DNA of 64,000 bases. It comes from Croceifilum oryzae. GTDB taxonomy: Bacteria > Bacillota > Bacilli > Thermoactinomycetales > Thermoactinomycetaceae. This document shows positions 9,243 to 18,915 of the stretch, piece after piece (position 1 is the first letter of the stretch; every line of letters begins with the position of its first letter). Both the position numbers and the translations under genes were made by a program. The stretch is taken from contig NZ_JAUSUV010000004.1 of NCBI RefSeq assembly GCF_030814315.1, forward strand, positions 124,001-188,000, written 5' to 3'. A model generated the notes under the pieces. The model saw only the letters and a program-made list of their open reading frames with translations, had not been told where the DNA came from and made no database searches.

Positions 9243-9284
9243 ATTAGGAGTGGACTCACTCATAACCATCGAGGAGGTACAGTC

Positions 9285-9545
9285 ATGGAAGTATTAAAAG
9301 TTTCAGCAAAATCCAACCCGAATTCTGTAGCAGGCGCACTCGCTGGTGTTTTGCGTGAACGCGGTCAAGCGGAAATGCAAGCTATTGGAGCGGGTGCACT
9401 TAATCAAGCAGTAAAAGCTGTTGCGATTGCACGAGGATTTGTGGCGCCTAGTGGGATTGATCTCATATGCGTTCCAGCATTTACAGACATCGTAATCGAT
9501 GGAGAAGAGCGTACGGCGATCAAACTAATTGTAGAACCTCGCTAA
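9285..9545 (+). CDS. spoVS: Stage V sporulation protein S
   Basis: The 86-residue protein is near-identical in layout to SpoVS: MEVLKVSAKSNPNSVAGALA, IGAGALNQAVKA and DLICVPAFTDIVIDGEERTA. SpoVS is a small Alba-like protein needed for coat assembly and passage beyond stage V of sporulation. An ideal GAGGAGG lies before the ATG and a sigma-H-type promoter upstream. The position after ymdB is conserved in Bacillales. It indicates an endospore former. Confidence 0.97.
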   Translation: MEVLKVSAKSNPNSVAGALAGVLRERGQAEMQAIGAGALNQAVKAVAIARGFVAPSGIDLICVPAFTDIVIDGEERTAIKLIVEPR

Positions 9546-9577
9546 AACTCAGATTTTGTATATAACTTGTGGTAAAG

Positions 9578-9614
9578 ACCTGTTTATTATCAAAATAGAC
9601 AGGTTTTATTTTTT
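9578..9614 (+). terminator. Intrinsic terminator after spoVS
   Basis: ACCTGTTTATT (9578-9588) pairs with AATAGACAGGT (9594-9604) with one G-U pair, then a T-rich tail. Confidence 0.82.
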
Positions 9615-9649
9615 ATGGAGTCACATTTGTATAGGAGGAGTTAGTACAT

Positions 9650-10615
9650 ATGTGGATTATAGACGGACATTGTGATGTGCTATTAAAATTATGGAATTCT
9701 CCGGATGAACATGATTTCTATGAGGAAAATTCGACGTTAGATGTTTCATATCATGGTTTATGCTCTGCGAATGGCTTCATACAAAACTTTGCTGTTTTTG
9801 TCCCACCTCGAATTCCAGTAGGGCAACGGTTTTTAGCGGCTGCTCAGCAAATAGATATTTTTTATCAAAAGGTGCTTCAGGATCAATCGAAGATGGTTTT
9901 GATTACAAACCGGGAAGAATTGGATCGTTTACGAGTAGTTCGTGAAATAGATGACCATGCTCAGATGGGGGCAATCTTATCTCTAGAAGGTGCAGACGCG
10001 CTTCAAGGGGAGATTGCCTATTTGCGATTATTTCATCGTCTAGGGGTGCGTTCCATGGGTCTTACGTGGAACTATGCAAATGAAGTAGCAGATGGGGTTC
10101 AAGAGGTACGCAATGGAGGGATTACTCGATTTGGACACCAAGTTTTGGAAGAGATGAAAAAACTAAAAATGATTTGCGATGTATCCCATCTCTCCATTCG
10201 AAGTTTTTGGGATGTGATGGAGTACACTGACTTAGCAGTGATGGCGAGTCACTCCAATACACGCGCCTTATGTCCGCATGTCCGAAACTTAGAGGATGAT
10301 CAAATTCGAGCATTGATTCAGAAGGAAGGTATGATTGGTGTGACGTTTGTCCCATATTTTGTTCATCAACCCTCAAACGAGTCAAATATAAGCCATGTCA
10401 TACGGCATATTGAACATATTTGTGAACTGGGAGGGGCGGATCATATCATGTTTGGTTCTGATTTTGATGGAATTGAGGAAAAAGTAACCGGTTTAGAAAC
10501 GGCAAAACAGTACACTCAATTCATCCACATGCTATTGCAATATTATCCATCTGATTTAGTAGAAAAATGGGCATGGAAAAGAAGTTATGTATTCTATAGT
10601 AAAGCGTTTTCATAA
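9650..10615 (+). CDS. Membrane (renal-type) dipeptidase, peptidase family M19
   Basis: The 321-residue protein has the M19 dizinc dipeptidase pattern: DGHCDVL near the N-terminus (His/Asp ligands), LSLEGADAL with the bridging Glu, GLTWNYANEVADG, CDVSHLSIRSFWD with the His ligand, MASHSNTRALCPHVRN, and GSDFDGI. It lacks a signal peptide, so it is predicted to be cytosolic. The family hydrolyses dipeptides and some beta-lactams. An AGGAGG site precedes ATG 9650. It is inserted between spoVS and korA, a position also seen in some relatives as far as I recall. The exact substrate is unknown. Confidence 0.92.
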   Translation: MWIIDGHCDVLLKLWNSPDEHDFYEENSTLDVSYHGLCSANGFIQNFAVFVPPRIPVGQRFLAAAQQIDIFYQKVLQDQSKMVLITNREELDRLRVVREIDDHAQMGAILSLEGADALQGEIAYLRLFHRLGVRSMGLTWNYANEVADGVQEVRNGGITRFGHQVLEEMKKLKMICDVSHLSIRSFWDVMEYTDLAVMASHSNTRALCPHVRNLEDDQIRALIQKEGMIGVTFVPYFVHQPSNESNISHVIRHIEHICELGGADHIMFGSDFDGIEEKVTGLETAKQYTQFIHMLLQYYPSDLVEKWAWKRSYVFYSKAFS

Positions 10616-10870
10616 CATATTGTATAAATATACGTATATATGAATTAATTTTAGCAGGTTATTGGTACAATGAAACAGAATGTGAACAATTTTGGAAGGG
10701 AAACGGTTGCTTTTTCAGGTGGGCAGGTCTAGAATGATAAATGAAAATGCGTTAGACGACTCACCACAAAAATGGACTGTATCTTTTCGTTTGTGAAGAG
10801 CCGATCTAGAAATCTAACATATACAATATATTGTAATCGTTTTGTTTGGGAGTTTAAAGGAGATGAGTTC
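10616..10870 (+). other. korA upstream region
   Basis: About 255 AT-rich bases without a convincing gene. They contain the korA ribosome-binding site (AAAGGAG, 10856-10862). No clear terminator for the dipeptidase gene or high-scoring promoter was found. Confidence 0.4.
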
Positions 10871-12631
10871 ATGATTAAGCAGCTTTCGTGGAAAGTGGGC
10901 GGACAGCAAGGTGAAGGGATTGACAGTGCCGGTGAGATTCTTTCGACTGCATTAAACCGACAAGGTTATCATCTATATGCGTATCGCCACTTTTCTTCTC
11001 GGATTAAAGGTGGACATTCGAATACTAAGCTTCGTATGAGTACCGATCCAATCGGTTCGATCGCCGATGACCTCGATATTTTGGTTGCATTTGACCAAGA
11101 AACGATCGATCTTAATGCACATGAGTTAATCAAAAACGGCGTCATCTTGGCAGATGAAAAGTTTGATCCTACATTGCCTGAAGGTATCACAGCTCACTTA
11201 TTAGCGGTACCATTCACGAAAATCGCTGAAGAAGTTGGCATGGCTCAGATGAAAAATATGGTGGCGGTAGGTGCTTCGACAGCTCTACTCGGACTGCCAC
11301 TTGCTGCGTTCCGTGAGGTAATCGAAGGACGCTTCTTGAAAAAAGGACAAAAAGTCGTTGATAAGAACATGGAAGCGATTGAACGTGGCCGTGACTATGT
11401 GAAAGAACTTACAATTGATGACCTTCCTGATTTTGAATTAGCAGTCTCTGACGGTCAAAAGCGTCTTTACATGATCGGTAACGATGCGATTGCATTTGGA
11501 GCTGTTGCGGCTGGTGCTCGTTTGATGGCTGCATACCCAATTACTCCATCATCTGAAATTATGGAATATCTGATTCGGAAACTTCCTGAGTTTGGTGGAA
11601 CGGTTGTTCAAACAGAAGATGAATTAGCAGCGATTACCATGACCATCGGTGCGAACTATGGTGGTGTGCGTGCGCTAACAGCTTCTGCTGGTCCAGGACT
11701 TTCTTTGATGACAGAAGCAATCGGACTTGCTGGTATGACAGAAACCCCGTGTGTGATCGTGGATACTCAACGTGGTGGTCCAAGTACGGGTCTACCAACT
11801 AAGCAAGAACAATCCGATGTGCTTTCTATGCTTTATAGCACTCACGGAGAGATCCCTAAAATCGTAATCGCTCCAAGCTCTGCTGAAGAGTGTTTCTACG
11901 ATACGATTGAAGCATTCAACATGGCTGAGAAGTATCAATGTCCCGTTATTATCCTAACTGATCTAGCGGTATCGCTTGGAAAGCAAACAGTTGATCCGCT
12001 ATCCTATGATCGAGTTCAAATCGACCGCGGAAAACTACTTCCGTTTGATGCAGATCTTCCGCAATTGGGTGACTCAGAATTGTTCCCACGCTACGAGCTT
12101 ACGGAAGATGGCATTTCTCGTCGTACGCTTCCAGGTACCAAAAATGGTATTCATCACGTTACAGGTGTTGAGCACAGTGAGACAGGTCGTCCTTCTGAAA
12201 GTGCTGAAAACCGGATTAACATGATGGATAAACGTTTAGGGAAGCTTAGCCAAGATATTGGCTATACCAATCCTGTAGCGGTTGATGCACCTCATGAAGA
12301 AGCAGATCTTCTGGTAATTGGCTTTAACTCAACCAAAGGTACCATCGCTGAGGCGAGAGAACGTCTTGAACTAGATGGTTTAAAAGTGAACCAAGCACAT
12401 GTGCGTCAGCTAATGCCTTTCCCAACTGATTTATTGGCAGAGCAAATGAAGAATGCGAAAAAGGTTCTCGTCGTTGAGAACAATGCAACAGGTCAATTGA
12501 CCTCCTTAATTAAGATGAATGTAGGAATGGCTGAGAAAATCGAATTCTATGGTAAGTATGATGGAAATCCATTTTACCCAGCTGAAATTACAAACGCATG
12601 TAAGGAGCTGTTAGTTCATGGCAACATTTAA
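10871..12631 (+). CDS. korA: 2-oxoacid:ferredoxin oxidoreductase, fused gamma-alpha subunit
   Basis: Together with KorB it oxidatively decarboxylates a 2-oxoacid, usually 2-oxoglutarate, to the acyl-CoA while reducing ferredoxin. The 586-residue protein starts with the gamma domain (VGGQQGEGIDSAGEIL, SRIKGGHSNTKLR, about residues 1-180). It continues with the alpha domain (MIGNDAIAFGAVAAGARLMA, YPITPSSEIMEYL, TEDELAAITMTIGANYGG, TASAGPGLSLMTEA). The start ATG 10871 lies 8 nt after AAAGGAG; the frame is open back to 10772 but without a better site. Its 3' end overlaps korB by 14 bp. Substrate specificity (2-oxoglutarate rather than pyruvate) is inferred from the two-subunit layout. Confidence 0.93.
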   Translation: MIKQLSWKVGGQQGEGIDSAGEILSTALNRQGYHLYAYRHFSSRIKGGHSNTKLRMSTDPIGSIADDLDILVAFDQETIDLNAHELIKNGVILADEKFDPTLPEGITAHLLAVPFTKIAEEVGMAQMKNMVAVGASTALLGLPLAAFREVIEGRFLKKGQKVVDKNMEAIERGRDYVKELTIDDLPDFELAVSDGQKRLYMIGNDAIAFGAVAAGARLMAAYPITPSSEIMEYLIRKLPEFGGTVVQTEDELAAITMTIGANYGGVRALTASAGPGLSLMTEAIGLAGMTETPCVIVDTQRGGPSTGLPTKQEQSDVLSMLYSTHGEIPKIVIAPSSAEECFYDTIEAFNMAEKYQCPVIILTDLAVSLGKQTVDPLSYDRVQIDRGKLLPFDADLPQLGDSELFPRYELTEDGISRRTLPGTKNGIHHVTGVEHSETGRPSESAENRINMMDKRLGKLSQDIGYTNPVAVDAPHEEADLLVIGFNSTKGTIAEARERLELDGLKVNQAHVRQLMPFPTDLLAEQMKNAKKVLVVENNATGQLTSLIKMNVGMAEKIEFYGKYDGNPFYPAEITNACKELLVHGNI

Positions 12632-13484
12632 AGATTTCCGCAACAAAGTGAAGCCCAACTGGTGTCCAGGTTGCGGGGACTTCTCAGTACTCGCAGCTAT
12701 GCAACGCGCGTTTGCTAATGTAGGTTTGGAGCCAGAAGAGGTAGCAATCGTTTCCGGAATCGGTTGTTCGGGTCGAATCTCTGGTTATGTAAATGCATAT
12801 GGCTTACACGGAGTACACGGTCGTGCATTACCCATTGCCCAAGGGCTAAAATTAGCAAACCGTGACTTAACAGTCGTAGCATCCGGTGGAGATGGTGATG
12901 GTTTTGCTATTGGTATGGGTCATACGGTACATGCGATTCGTCGTAATGTGGACGTTACCTATGTCGTAATGGATAACCAAATCTATGGTTTGACAAAAGG
13001 ACAAACTTCTCCACGTAGTGCACAAGGATTCCAGACCAAGAGTACGCCTCAAGGATCGATTGAACAAGCGATTTCTCCATTGGAGTTGGCACTATCTTTA
13101 AATGCTGGCTTTGTAGCACAATCATTCTCCAGTGATTTGAAACAACTTACTCACGTGATTGAAGAAGGATTGAAGCATAAAGGCTTTAGCTTAATCAACG
13201 TGTATAGCCCTTGTGTAACATATAACAAGATTAATACCTACGAATGGTTTAAGCAGAATATCGTAAACCTAGATACTCTAGAGGGATACGATAATGCGAA
13301 CCGAGCACAAGCTATGCAAACATTGATGGAGCACGATGGTTTGGTAACCGGTATTCTTTATCAAAACAAAGAGCGTCCACCATATGAAGCGATGATTAAA
13401 GGCTTTAAAGAAGAAGGTTTGGCAAAACAAGATCTCAATATTTCAGAAGAGCAATTTGACCGTCTTATGGCTGAATTCGCGTAA
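12618..13484 (+). CDS. korB: 2-oxoacid:ferredoxin oxidoreductase beta subunit
   Basis: The 288-residue beta subunit binds thiamine diphosphate and the Fe-S cluster. Visible motifs are NWCPGCGDF near the N-terminus (cluster cysteines), SGIGCSGR, and the TPP motif GGDGDGFAIGMGH with NQIYGLTKGQTSP. The 14-bp overlap with korA and an AAGGAG before the ATG show translational coupling. It is followed by a strong terminator. Low-potential ferredoxin-linked 2-oxoacid oxidation alongside or instead of a dehydrogenase is known in several Bacillales. Confidence 0.94.
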   Translation: MATFKDFRNKVKPNWCPGCGDFSVLAAMQRAFANVGLEPEEVAIVSGIGCSGRISGYVNAYGLHGVHGRALPIAQGLKLANRDLTVVASGGDGDGFAIGMGHTVHAIRRNVDVTYVVMDNQIYGLTKGQTSPRSAQGFQTKSTPQGSIEQAISPLELALSLNAGFVAQSFSSDLKQLTHVIEEGLKHKGFSLINVYSPCVTYNKINTYEWFKQNIVNLDTLEGYDNANRAQAMQTLMEHDGLVTGILYQNKERPPYEAMIKGFKEEGLAKQDLNISEEQFDRLMAEFA

Positions 13485-13521
13485 AAGATCTTATGTCCTT
13501 ATTTTTCTTCATCATATAGAC

Positions 13522-13558
13522 AAAAAAGGATCTCGAAAAAAGCTCGAGGTCCTTTTTT
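13522..13558 (+). terminator. Intrinsic terminator of korAB
   Basis: AAAAAAGGATCTCG pairs with CGAGGTCCTTTTTT (one G-U pair). Confidence 0.85.
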
Positions 13559-13664
13559 GTGGATATTTGCCAAAAATCGGGATAAATCATATTTATATAT
13601 TATCAGACTAGTTTGCTGAACAAACCAAAATGAAAGATATACATGAAAAAGAGCAACCAGCCGC

Positions 13665-13726
13665 ATAACAAAAAAGGATTCTTTCCTCTTATGCTACTTA
13701 GAGAGGAGAGAATCCTTTTTTGTTAT
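13665..13726. terminator. Long bidirectional terminator-like inverted repeat
   Basis: A 25-bp stem (13665-13689 with 13702-13726, one mismatch or G-U pair) carries A and T runs on both sides. It ends the minus-strand MFS gene, and the first terminator already serves korB. The stem is longer than usual. Confidence 0.8.
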
Positions 13727-13734
13727 GACTAGAA

Positions 13735-15276
13735 CTATTCGTCCTTATTTGTTGTTGCTGTAGCCATGACCGCTTCATTTTGTTTTTTAAAGCGAGCTTC
13801 TACAAAATTACCTTTACCGACACTAATCGCCGCAACTAGCCCGACGATCGAGAAGATGACTGCGAGATAAAAGCCGTTATTAATAGCAAGTTCGAGAGCA
13901 TCACGTAGAAACTGTTGAATTTGCGGAGGGACTTGCCCACCAGAGTGCATAAGAATTTCTGGATTTGCTAATTGATCCACTTTATCTGCTGGGATGCCTA
14001 ATTTGGTTGCACCATCTTGTATTTTATGTTGAAGTTGATTATTGACGATCGTTGCCATGATGGAAGCTCCTAATACACCACCAATATTGCGCCAGAAACC
14101 GATAATCGAACTAGTGATACCTAGATAACGAGGCTCTACATTGGCCGCAATAGCATTTTGAGCAGTACTCATCAATGGTCCGAGTGCAAAGGCACCTAAT
14201 ATGATCATCAGAATCGTTACAGTGGTCCAAGATGCAGTATGGGACAGCATAGTTAACGCAATACTAATTCCGATAGCAGATACCATCGAGATCGTCGATA
14301 AAGTACGGAACGATACCTTACTTTGCAGGATACCTGCTACACTAGCTCCCACCATCAAGGAAAACATCATAGGAGTGAGTAGGCTGTTGGAGTTTGTTTT
14401 TCCGAGTACAGCCACTGCAAAGATAGGTAGATAGGTAATCGCGGCAAATAGAATAGCACCTTGGCACAGACACATGAGACTGGTTCCACGTACTACTTTG
14501 TTTTTAAATAGGTGTAGTGGCAAGATCGGTTCGGAAGCCCTCTTCTCGGTCATGATAAAGGCGATTCCAAATATCACCGAGAGGGCAAATAAACCAATAA
14601 TCTGCCAAGACCCCCACGCATACTCTTTTCCGCCCCATTCTACTCCCAACATAAATGAAACAGTTGTAATAATAATAAAGACAGTTCCAAAGTAATCAAT
14701 CTTAGGTCGTACCTGCGAGCGAGATTCTTGCAGGGCAAATAGTAAAATGACAAAAGCTAAGATGCCAACGGGCACGTTTACAAAGAAACACCAACGCCAA
14801 TCCAAAGAAGAGGAGATCCATGTTCCAAGCTGTGGCCCTGCTACGGAAGATAGTCCGAAGATCCCGGCAAATACACCAGTGAGCTTGGATGCTTCTTTCG
14901 GATCAGAGAACAACGAAAAGATAATGGTAAAGCTAATGGGCATGAGGGACCCAGCACCAATCCCTTGAAGGACACGTGACCAAATTAATTGATCAATGTT
15001 TTGAGAGAACCCACATAGGATAGATCCAGTGAGAAACAGCCCAATCCCAATTAAGTATAGTAATTTTCGGCCAAAGATATCAGACATTTTGCCGAAAACT
15101 AACATGGTACTGGTAGAAGCGAGCACATAGGCGGTAAACACCCAGCTTACTCGGTCAAATCCGCCAATATCCTCGATGACGGCATTAATTGCAGCAGAGG
15201 TGATCGTATTATCTAGCGATGCCATTAAAATACCAAGTGCCATGGCTAGAAGGACCAGTTTATTTGTCCTTTTCAA
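13735..15276 (-). CDS. DHA2-type MFS multidrug efflux transporter (14 TM)
   Basis: The 513-residue membrane protein starts ALGILMASLDNTITSAA, which includes the DHA2 motif D1 (LDxTI/VNxA-like). It has motif A FGKMSDIFGRKLLYL, the RVLQGIGAGSL region, and motif C (LSSVAGPQLGTWI). These features and the length indicate a 14-helix drug:H+ antiporter of the EmrB/QacA group. It starts with a TTG 7 nt after GGAGG (complement of the 15280s). It is transcribed alone, away from tdh and towards korB. No neighbouring TetR or MarR regulator was seen in the window. Its substrate cannot be told. Confidence 0.92.
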   Translation of the reverse strand: MKRTNKLVLLAMALGILMASLDNTITSAAINAVIEDIGGFDRVSWVFTAYVLASTSTMLVFGKMSDIFGRKLLYLIGIGLFLTGSILCGFSQNIDQLIWSRVLQGIGAGSLMPISFTIIFSLFSDPKEASKLTGVFAGIFGLSSVAGPQLGTWISSSLDWRWCFFVNVPVGILAFVILLFALQESRSQVRPKIDYFGTVFIIITTVSFMLGVEWGGKEYAWGSWQIIGLFALSVIFGIAFIMTEKRASEPILPLHLFKNKVVRGTSLMCLCQGAILFAAITYLPIFAVAVLGKTNSNSLLTPMMFSLMVGASVAGILQSKVSFRTLSTISMVSAIGISIALTMLSHTASWTTVTILMIILGAFALGPLMSTAQNAIAANVEPRYLGITSSIIGFWRNIGGVLGASIMATIVNNQLQHKIQDGATKLGIPADKVDQLANPEILMHSGGQVPPQIQQFLRDALELAINNGFYLAVIFSIVGLVAAISVGKGNFVEARFKKQNEAVMATATTNKDE

Positions 15277-15495
15277 GGTAATTCCTCCAACGTATTTGTT
15301 TTGGTATATAGGAAACTACTATTCATCTTTCGAATAACGAAATTCATTATATCAAGTGGGTCCTGACTGGGTCAATCAATGAGTTTTGTCCGTTCTAAAA
15401 GGACATGTTGCTACTACCTTTATGGTCTCAAATCATTTATAATGATTCATGATCTTATATATAACCGAACTAGGAAAAGGAAAGGAGTGTCCGTC

Positions 15496-16536
15496 ATGGA
15501 GGGAACTATGCGCGCTCTTGTTAAACATCACCGAGGTGAAGGGGCACAATTACGTGAAGTACCGATCCCAACCATTGGGCCAGATGAAGCATTAATTGAA
15601 GTAAAATCTTCCAGTATCTGTGGAACAGATGTCCATATTTATACATGGGATGAATGGGCACAGAGCCGGATTAAACCACCTTATGTCTTTGGTCATGAAT
15701 TGGGTGGAGTTGTAGTAGCAGTTGGTGAAAACGTTTCCAATTTACAAGTAGGGGATCATGTTTCCGCTGAAACCCATATCGTATGTGGACACTGTGCGGC
15801 TTGTCGCCGAAACGATTACCATGTGTGTCTTAACACTCAAATTATCGGGGTAGATAGAGATGGATGCTTTACTAAATATGTTGCCCTTCCGGCATCTAAT
15901 TTATGGGTGAATGATCCAAGCCTTCCATTTGAAATTGCTTCACTAATGGAACCGATGGGAAATGCTGTTCATACGGTCTTATCAGGAGAGATAGCTGGGC
16001 GTAGTGTTGCTGTAGTAGGATGCGGTCCAATTGGCATTATGGCGGCGGCGGTTGCAAAAGCTGCTGGTGCTTCTAAAGTAATTGCGTTAGATGTAAATGA
16101 ATATCGTTTGAATCTTGCTGAACAGATGGGTGCTACCCATATTATTCGCTCTCATAAAGAAGATCCAGTAAAAGCCATCCAAGCCATAACGCGAGGCGAG
16201 GGTGTCGAAGTAGCTTTGGAGATGTCTGGACATCCGATCGCGATGAAACAGGCATTTGAGATGCTAACTCAAGGAGGGAGAATCTCCATCCTCAGTTTAC
16301 CGACTCGTCCGATTGAATTAGATATAACCAATGACATCGTTTTTAAAGGAATCACAGTAAAAGGGATCACAGGACGACGCATGTATGAGACATGGCAACA
16401 AACTGCTTCTTTCTTAGAGTCAGGAGCTGTAGACTTGAAGCCACTTATTACACACCGCCTATCTTTAGATGATTTTGAAGAAGGATTTGAACTAATGAAA
16501 AGTGGACGTAGTGGTAAAGTTGTTTTTTCTCTATAA
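15496..16536 (+). CDS. tdh: L-threonine 3-dehydrogenase
   Basis: Tdh oxidises L-threonine to 2-amino-3-oxobutyrate with NAD+; the next gene product cleaves that product to glycine and acetyl-CoA. The 346-residue zinc medium-chain dehydrogenase shows SSSICGTDVHIY and FGHELGG (catalytic zinc), CGHCAACRRNDYHVC (structural zinc cysteines), and the Rossmann motif VVGCGPIGIM. The start ATG 15496 has AAAGGAG 8 nt upstream; the open frame upstream to 15379 has no ribosome-binding site. kbl follows after 36 bp, the usual tdh-kbl operon of Bacillus. Confidence 0.96.
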   Translation: MEGTMRALVKHHRGEGAQLREVPIPTIGPDEALIEVKSSSICGTDVHIYTWDEWAQSRIKPPYVFGHELGGVVVAVGENVSNLQVGDHVSAETHIVCGHCAACRRNDYHVCLNTQIIGVDRDGCFTKYVALPASNLWVNDPSLPFEIASLMEPMGNAVHTVLSGEIAGRSVAVVGCGPIGIMAAAVAKAAGASKVIALDVNEYRLNLAEQMGATHIIRSHKEDPVKAIQAITRGEGVEVALEMSGHPIAMKQAFEMLTQGGRISILSLPTRPIELDITNDIVFKGITVKGITGRRMYETWQQTASFLESGAVDLKPLITHRLSLDDFEEGFELMKSGRSGKVVFSL

Positions 16537-16572
16537 TGAAATAGATAAAACGATAACAGAAGAGGTGTAAGC

Positions 16573-17751
16573 ATGAACCCATTTGCACATCTGGAAGAGG
16601 AAATTCAAAGCTGGAAAGATGCAGGCTTGTATCGTCCGCTTACGGAAATCGAATCAGAGCAAGGAGCTCGGGTTGTGATTCGTGGAAAAGAAGTCATTCA
16701 GCTTTCATCGAATAACTATCTAGGTCTAACGACCCATCCTCGTTTGCGTAAGGCTGCGATTGAGGCAGTTGAAAAATTTGGTGCTGGTACAGGCTCTGTT
16801 CGTACCATCGCAGGTACATTTTCACTTCATGAGGAATTCGAACGTAAATTAGCTGAATTCAAACATACAGAGGCATCACTGGTATTCCAATCTGGATTTA
16901 CCGCCAATGTTGGGGTTGTGGCAACGATTTTATCTGCTGAAGATGTAGTGATTAGTGACGAGCTAAACCATGCCAGCATTATCGATGGCATTCGGCTCAC
17001 GAAAGCAGGACGCCGAATCTATAAGCATGTGGATATGGAAGATTTGGAGAAAGCACTGCAAGAAACACAATCTGCACGGATGCGCTTGATTGTAACAGAT
17101 GGCGTATTTAGCATGGATGGCAACATTGCTCCGCTTCCACAAATTGTGGAACTTGCAGAGAAATATAATGCCATTGTCATGGTAGATGATGCTCATGCGA
17201 GTGGTGTCTTGGGTCGCAATGGTCGTGGTACAGTGGATCATTTTGATCTAAATGGCCGTGTGCATATTCAAATCGGTACCTTATCCAAGGCAATTGGTGT
17301 CTTGGGCGGTTATGTAGCAGGGCCTAAAGTATTACGTGAATATTTGATTCAACGTGCTCGCCCGTTCTTATTTAGTACTTCGCATCCACCAGCAGTAACA
17401 GCCGCTTGTTTGGAAGCAGTCAACGTTTTGCTCGAAGAACCTGAAATTATGGAACGCCTTTGGGATAATGCACGCTTCTTTAAAGAGGGTCTTTCTCAAT
17501 TAGGCTTTAATACAGGTCATAGTGAAACCCCAGTTACTCCAGTGATTATCGGTGATGATACCCTCACGATGAAGTTTTCGGATGCCTTATTTGAAGAAGG
17601 TGTATACGCTCAAGGAATCGCTTTCCCGACTGTCCAAAAAGGGAAAGCGCGTGTACGGACGATTGTAACAGCTAGTCAAACCAAAGAAGATCTTCAAAAA
17701 GCACTGGATGCCTTTGAAAAGGTAGGAAAAGAGTTAGGTGTTATTTCCTAA
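16573..17751 (+). CDS. kbl: Glycine C-acetyltransferase (2-amino-3-ketobutyrate CoA ligase)
   Basis: This PLP enzyme of the alpha-oxoamine synthase family cleaves 2-amino-3-oxobutyrate with CoA to glycine and acetyl-CoA. The 392-residue protein shows [52 protein letters not shown] and the PLP-lysine region [20 protein letters not shown] lies before the ATG. It is the second gene of the threonine-degradation operon. It resembles BioF, but pairing with tdh settles the call. Confidence 0.96.
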   Translation: MNPFAHLEEEIQSWKDAGLYRPLTEIESEQGARVVIRGKEVIQLSSNNYLGLTTHPRLRKAAIEAVEKFGAGTGSVRTIAGTFSLHEEFERKLAEFKHTEASLVFQSGFTANVGVVATILSAEDVVISDELNHASIIDGIRLTKAGRRIYKHVDMEDLEKALQETQSARMRLIVTDGVFSMDGNIAPLPQIVELAEKYNAIVMVDDAHASGVLGRNGRGTVDHFDLNGRVHIQIGTLSKAIGVLGGYVAGPKVLREYLIQRARPFLFSTSHPPAVTAACLEAVNVLLEEPEIMERLWDNARFFKEGLSQLGFNTGHSETPVTPVIIGDDTLTMKFSDALFEEGVYAQGIAFPTVQKGKARVRTIVTASQTKEDLQKALDAFEKVGKELGVIS

Positions 17752-17772
17752 GAAAATAGTAATATAAACAAG

Positions 17773-17824
17773 AAAGCAGTAGATTCTGTATCCTGATAAG
17801 GATTGGATATCTACTGCTTTTTAT
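17773..17824. terminator. Bidirectional intrinsic terminator between kbl and the cupin gene
   Basis: AAAGCAGTAGAT (17773-17784) pairs with ATCTACTGCTTT (17809-17820), with T runs in both directions. Confidence 0.85.
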
Positions 17825-17831
17825 ACTTGAC

Positions 17832-18707
17832 CTAGTTTTCATTGTCTGAACTTTGATGGCTAGTTTTTTGTTTTTCTACTGTACCAAAAGGATGTTCTGG
17901 GGGAGCATAGATACTGTATAGTTTAAGTGATTTATTCCCTGTGTTAGTAATATTGTGCCAAGTACCAGCAGGTACCATGATAGCGTAATCTTCATAGGCT
18001 TCTATTTCGAAATCCAATTTATCCTTTCGGTTCCCCATTTGAACCAACGCTTCTCCGTCTTCAATTCGTAAGAACTGATCAACGTCAGGATGCACTTCCA
18101 AACCTATGTCATCTCCAACGTCGATACTCATCAACACAACCTGCAAATGATTGCCTGTCCATAATACAGTACGGAAGTTCTCATTTTTTTCTGTCGCATT
18201 ATCTATGTTTATAACAAAGGGCCTTTTTCCATAGTCTTTTAAATCCATAACTCTCTCTTTAATTAGCGATAAAGCATGAAAAAGATTGGCTTGATCTGCT
18301 TCATTTTGACAAGCTTTCAGGAACAATTCTTGACATGGTAGGTATAGAGTGGATGCATAACTATTTCGATATTCTTCGTAATCCTTCATTGCGATTTCAA
18401 CAGCTCTTTTGACCCCGCCTTGGTATGTGAGAAAGGATATTCTCTTTGCTTCATAAACAGGATGTCTACCTGTAAGATCGATATACAACTGAGTAAATTC
18501 TCTCCATAGTTCTCTTTCTTTTTTTGCTGCCTGTAAGATTTTATTTTGTTGCTTTTGATCTGGTGCTGCTTTGGCTAGATTTTGGTAAAAGTGGATGGCA
18601 GCAGCTGATCTTTTAATTCCTCTAAGGATATTCTGAACCATTTGCTTCTCTATATGGCTTGCCATCTGGATGTTTAGATATGGATACATGTTGGATATAT
18701 AGTCCAA
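17832..18707 (-). CDS. Ferritin-like/cupin two-domain protein
   Basis: Two parts can be seen. The N-terminal ~160 residues are helical (AHIHFYQNLAKAAPD-like segments, repeated E/H/Y positions) and look like a ferritin-like four-helix bundle. The C-terminal ~125 residues form a cupin: FRTVLWTGNHLQVVLMSI, GLEVHPDVDQFLRIEDGE, and MVPAGTWHNITNTG with the usual His/Glu metal ligands. A role in metal binding or oxidative-stress protection is possible but inferred. Start choice: TTG 18707 is 9 nt after AAGGAG; the open frame extends to 18749 but ATGs there lack proper spacing. It is convergent with kbl and shares its terminator. Confidence 0.72.
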   Translation of the reverse strand: MDYISNMYPYLNIQMASHIEKQMVQNILRGIKRSAAAIHFYQNLAKAAPDQKQQNKILQAAKKERELWREFTQLYIDLTGRHPVYEAKRISFLTYQGGVKRAVEIAMKDYEEYRNSYASTLYLPCQELFLKACQNEADQANLFHALSLIKERVMDLKDYGKRPFVINIDNATEKNENFRTVLWTGNHLQVVLMSIDVGDDIGLEVHPDVDQFLRIEDGEALVQMGNRKDKLDFEIEAYEDYAIMVPAGTWHNITNTGNKSLKLYSIYAPPEHPFGTVEKQKTSHQSSDNEN

Positions 18708-18915
18708 TCTGTTCATCTCCTTCATTTGCCTATTATATGATATATACATATGAAGAGGTGGAAAAAAGTTACCAAATTTTAGTTCAATCTAGGTGAAAGC
18801 GACATCAAAACGACAAAAAATGCCTATGTCTTATTTTTAAAACATAACCAACCCATAAAGGGGGATACTATCCAAATACCTTACAAGTGATATATGTTTA
18901 AAGGAGTTAAATCCG

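Noticed and set aside
13665-13726. Long inverted repeat as a mobile-element end
   Set aside because: It lies exactly between two convergent genes with A/T runs on both sides, so a bidirectional terminator explains it.
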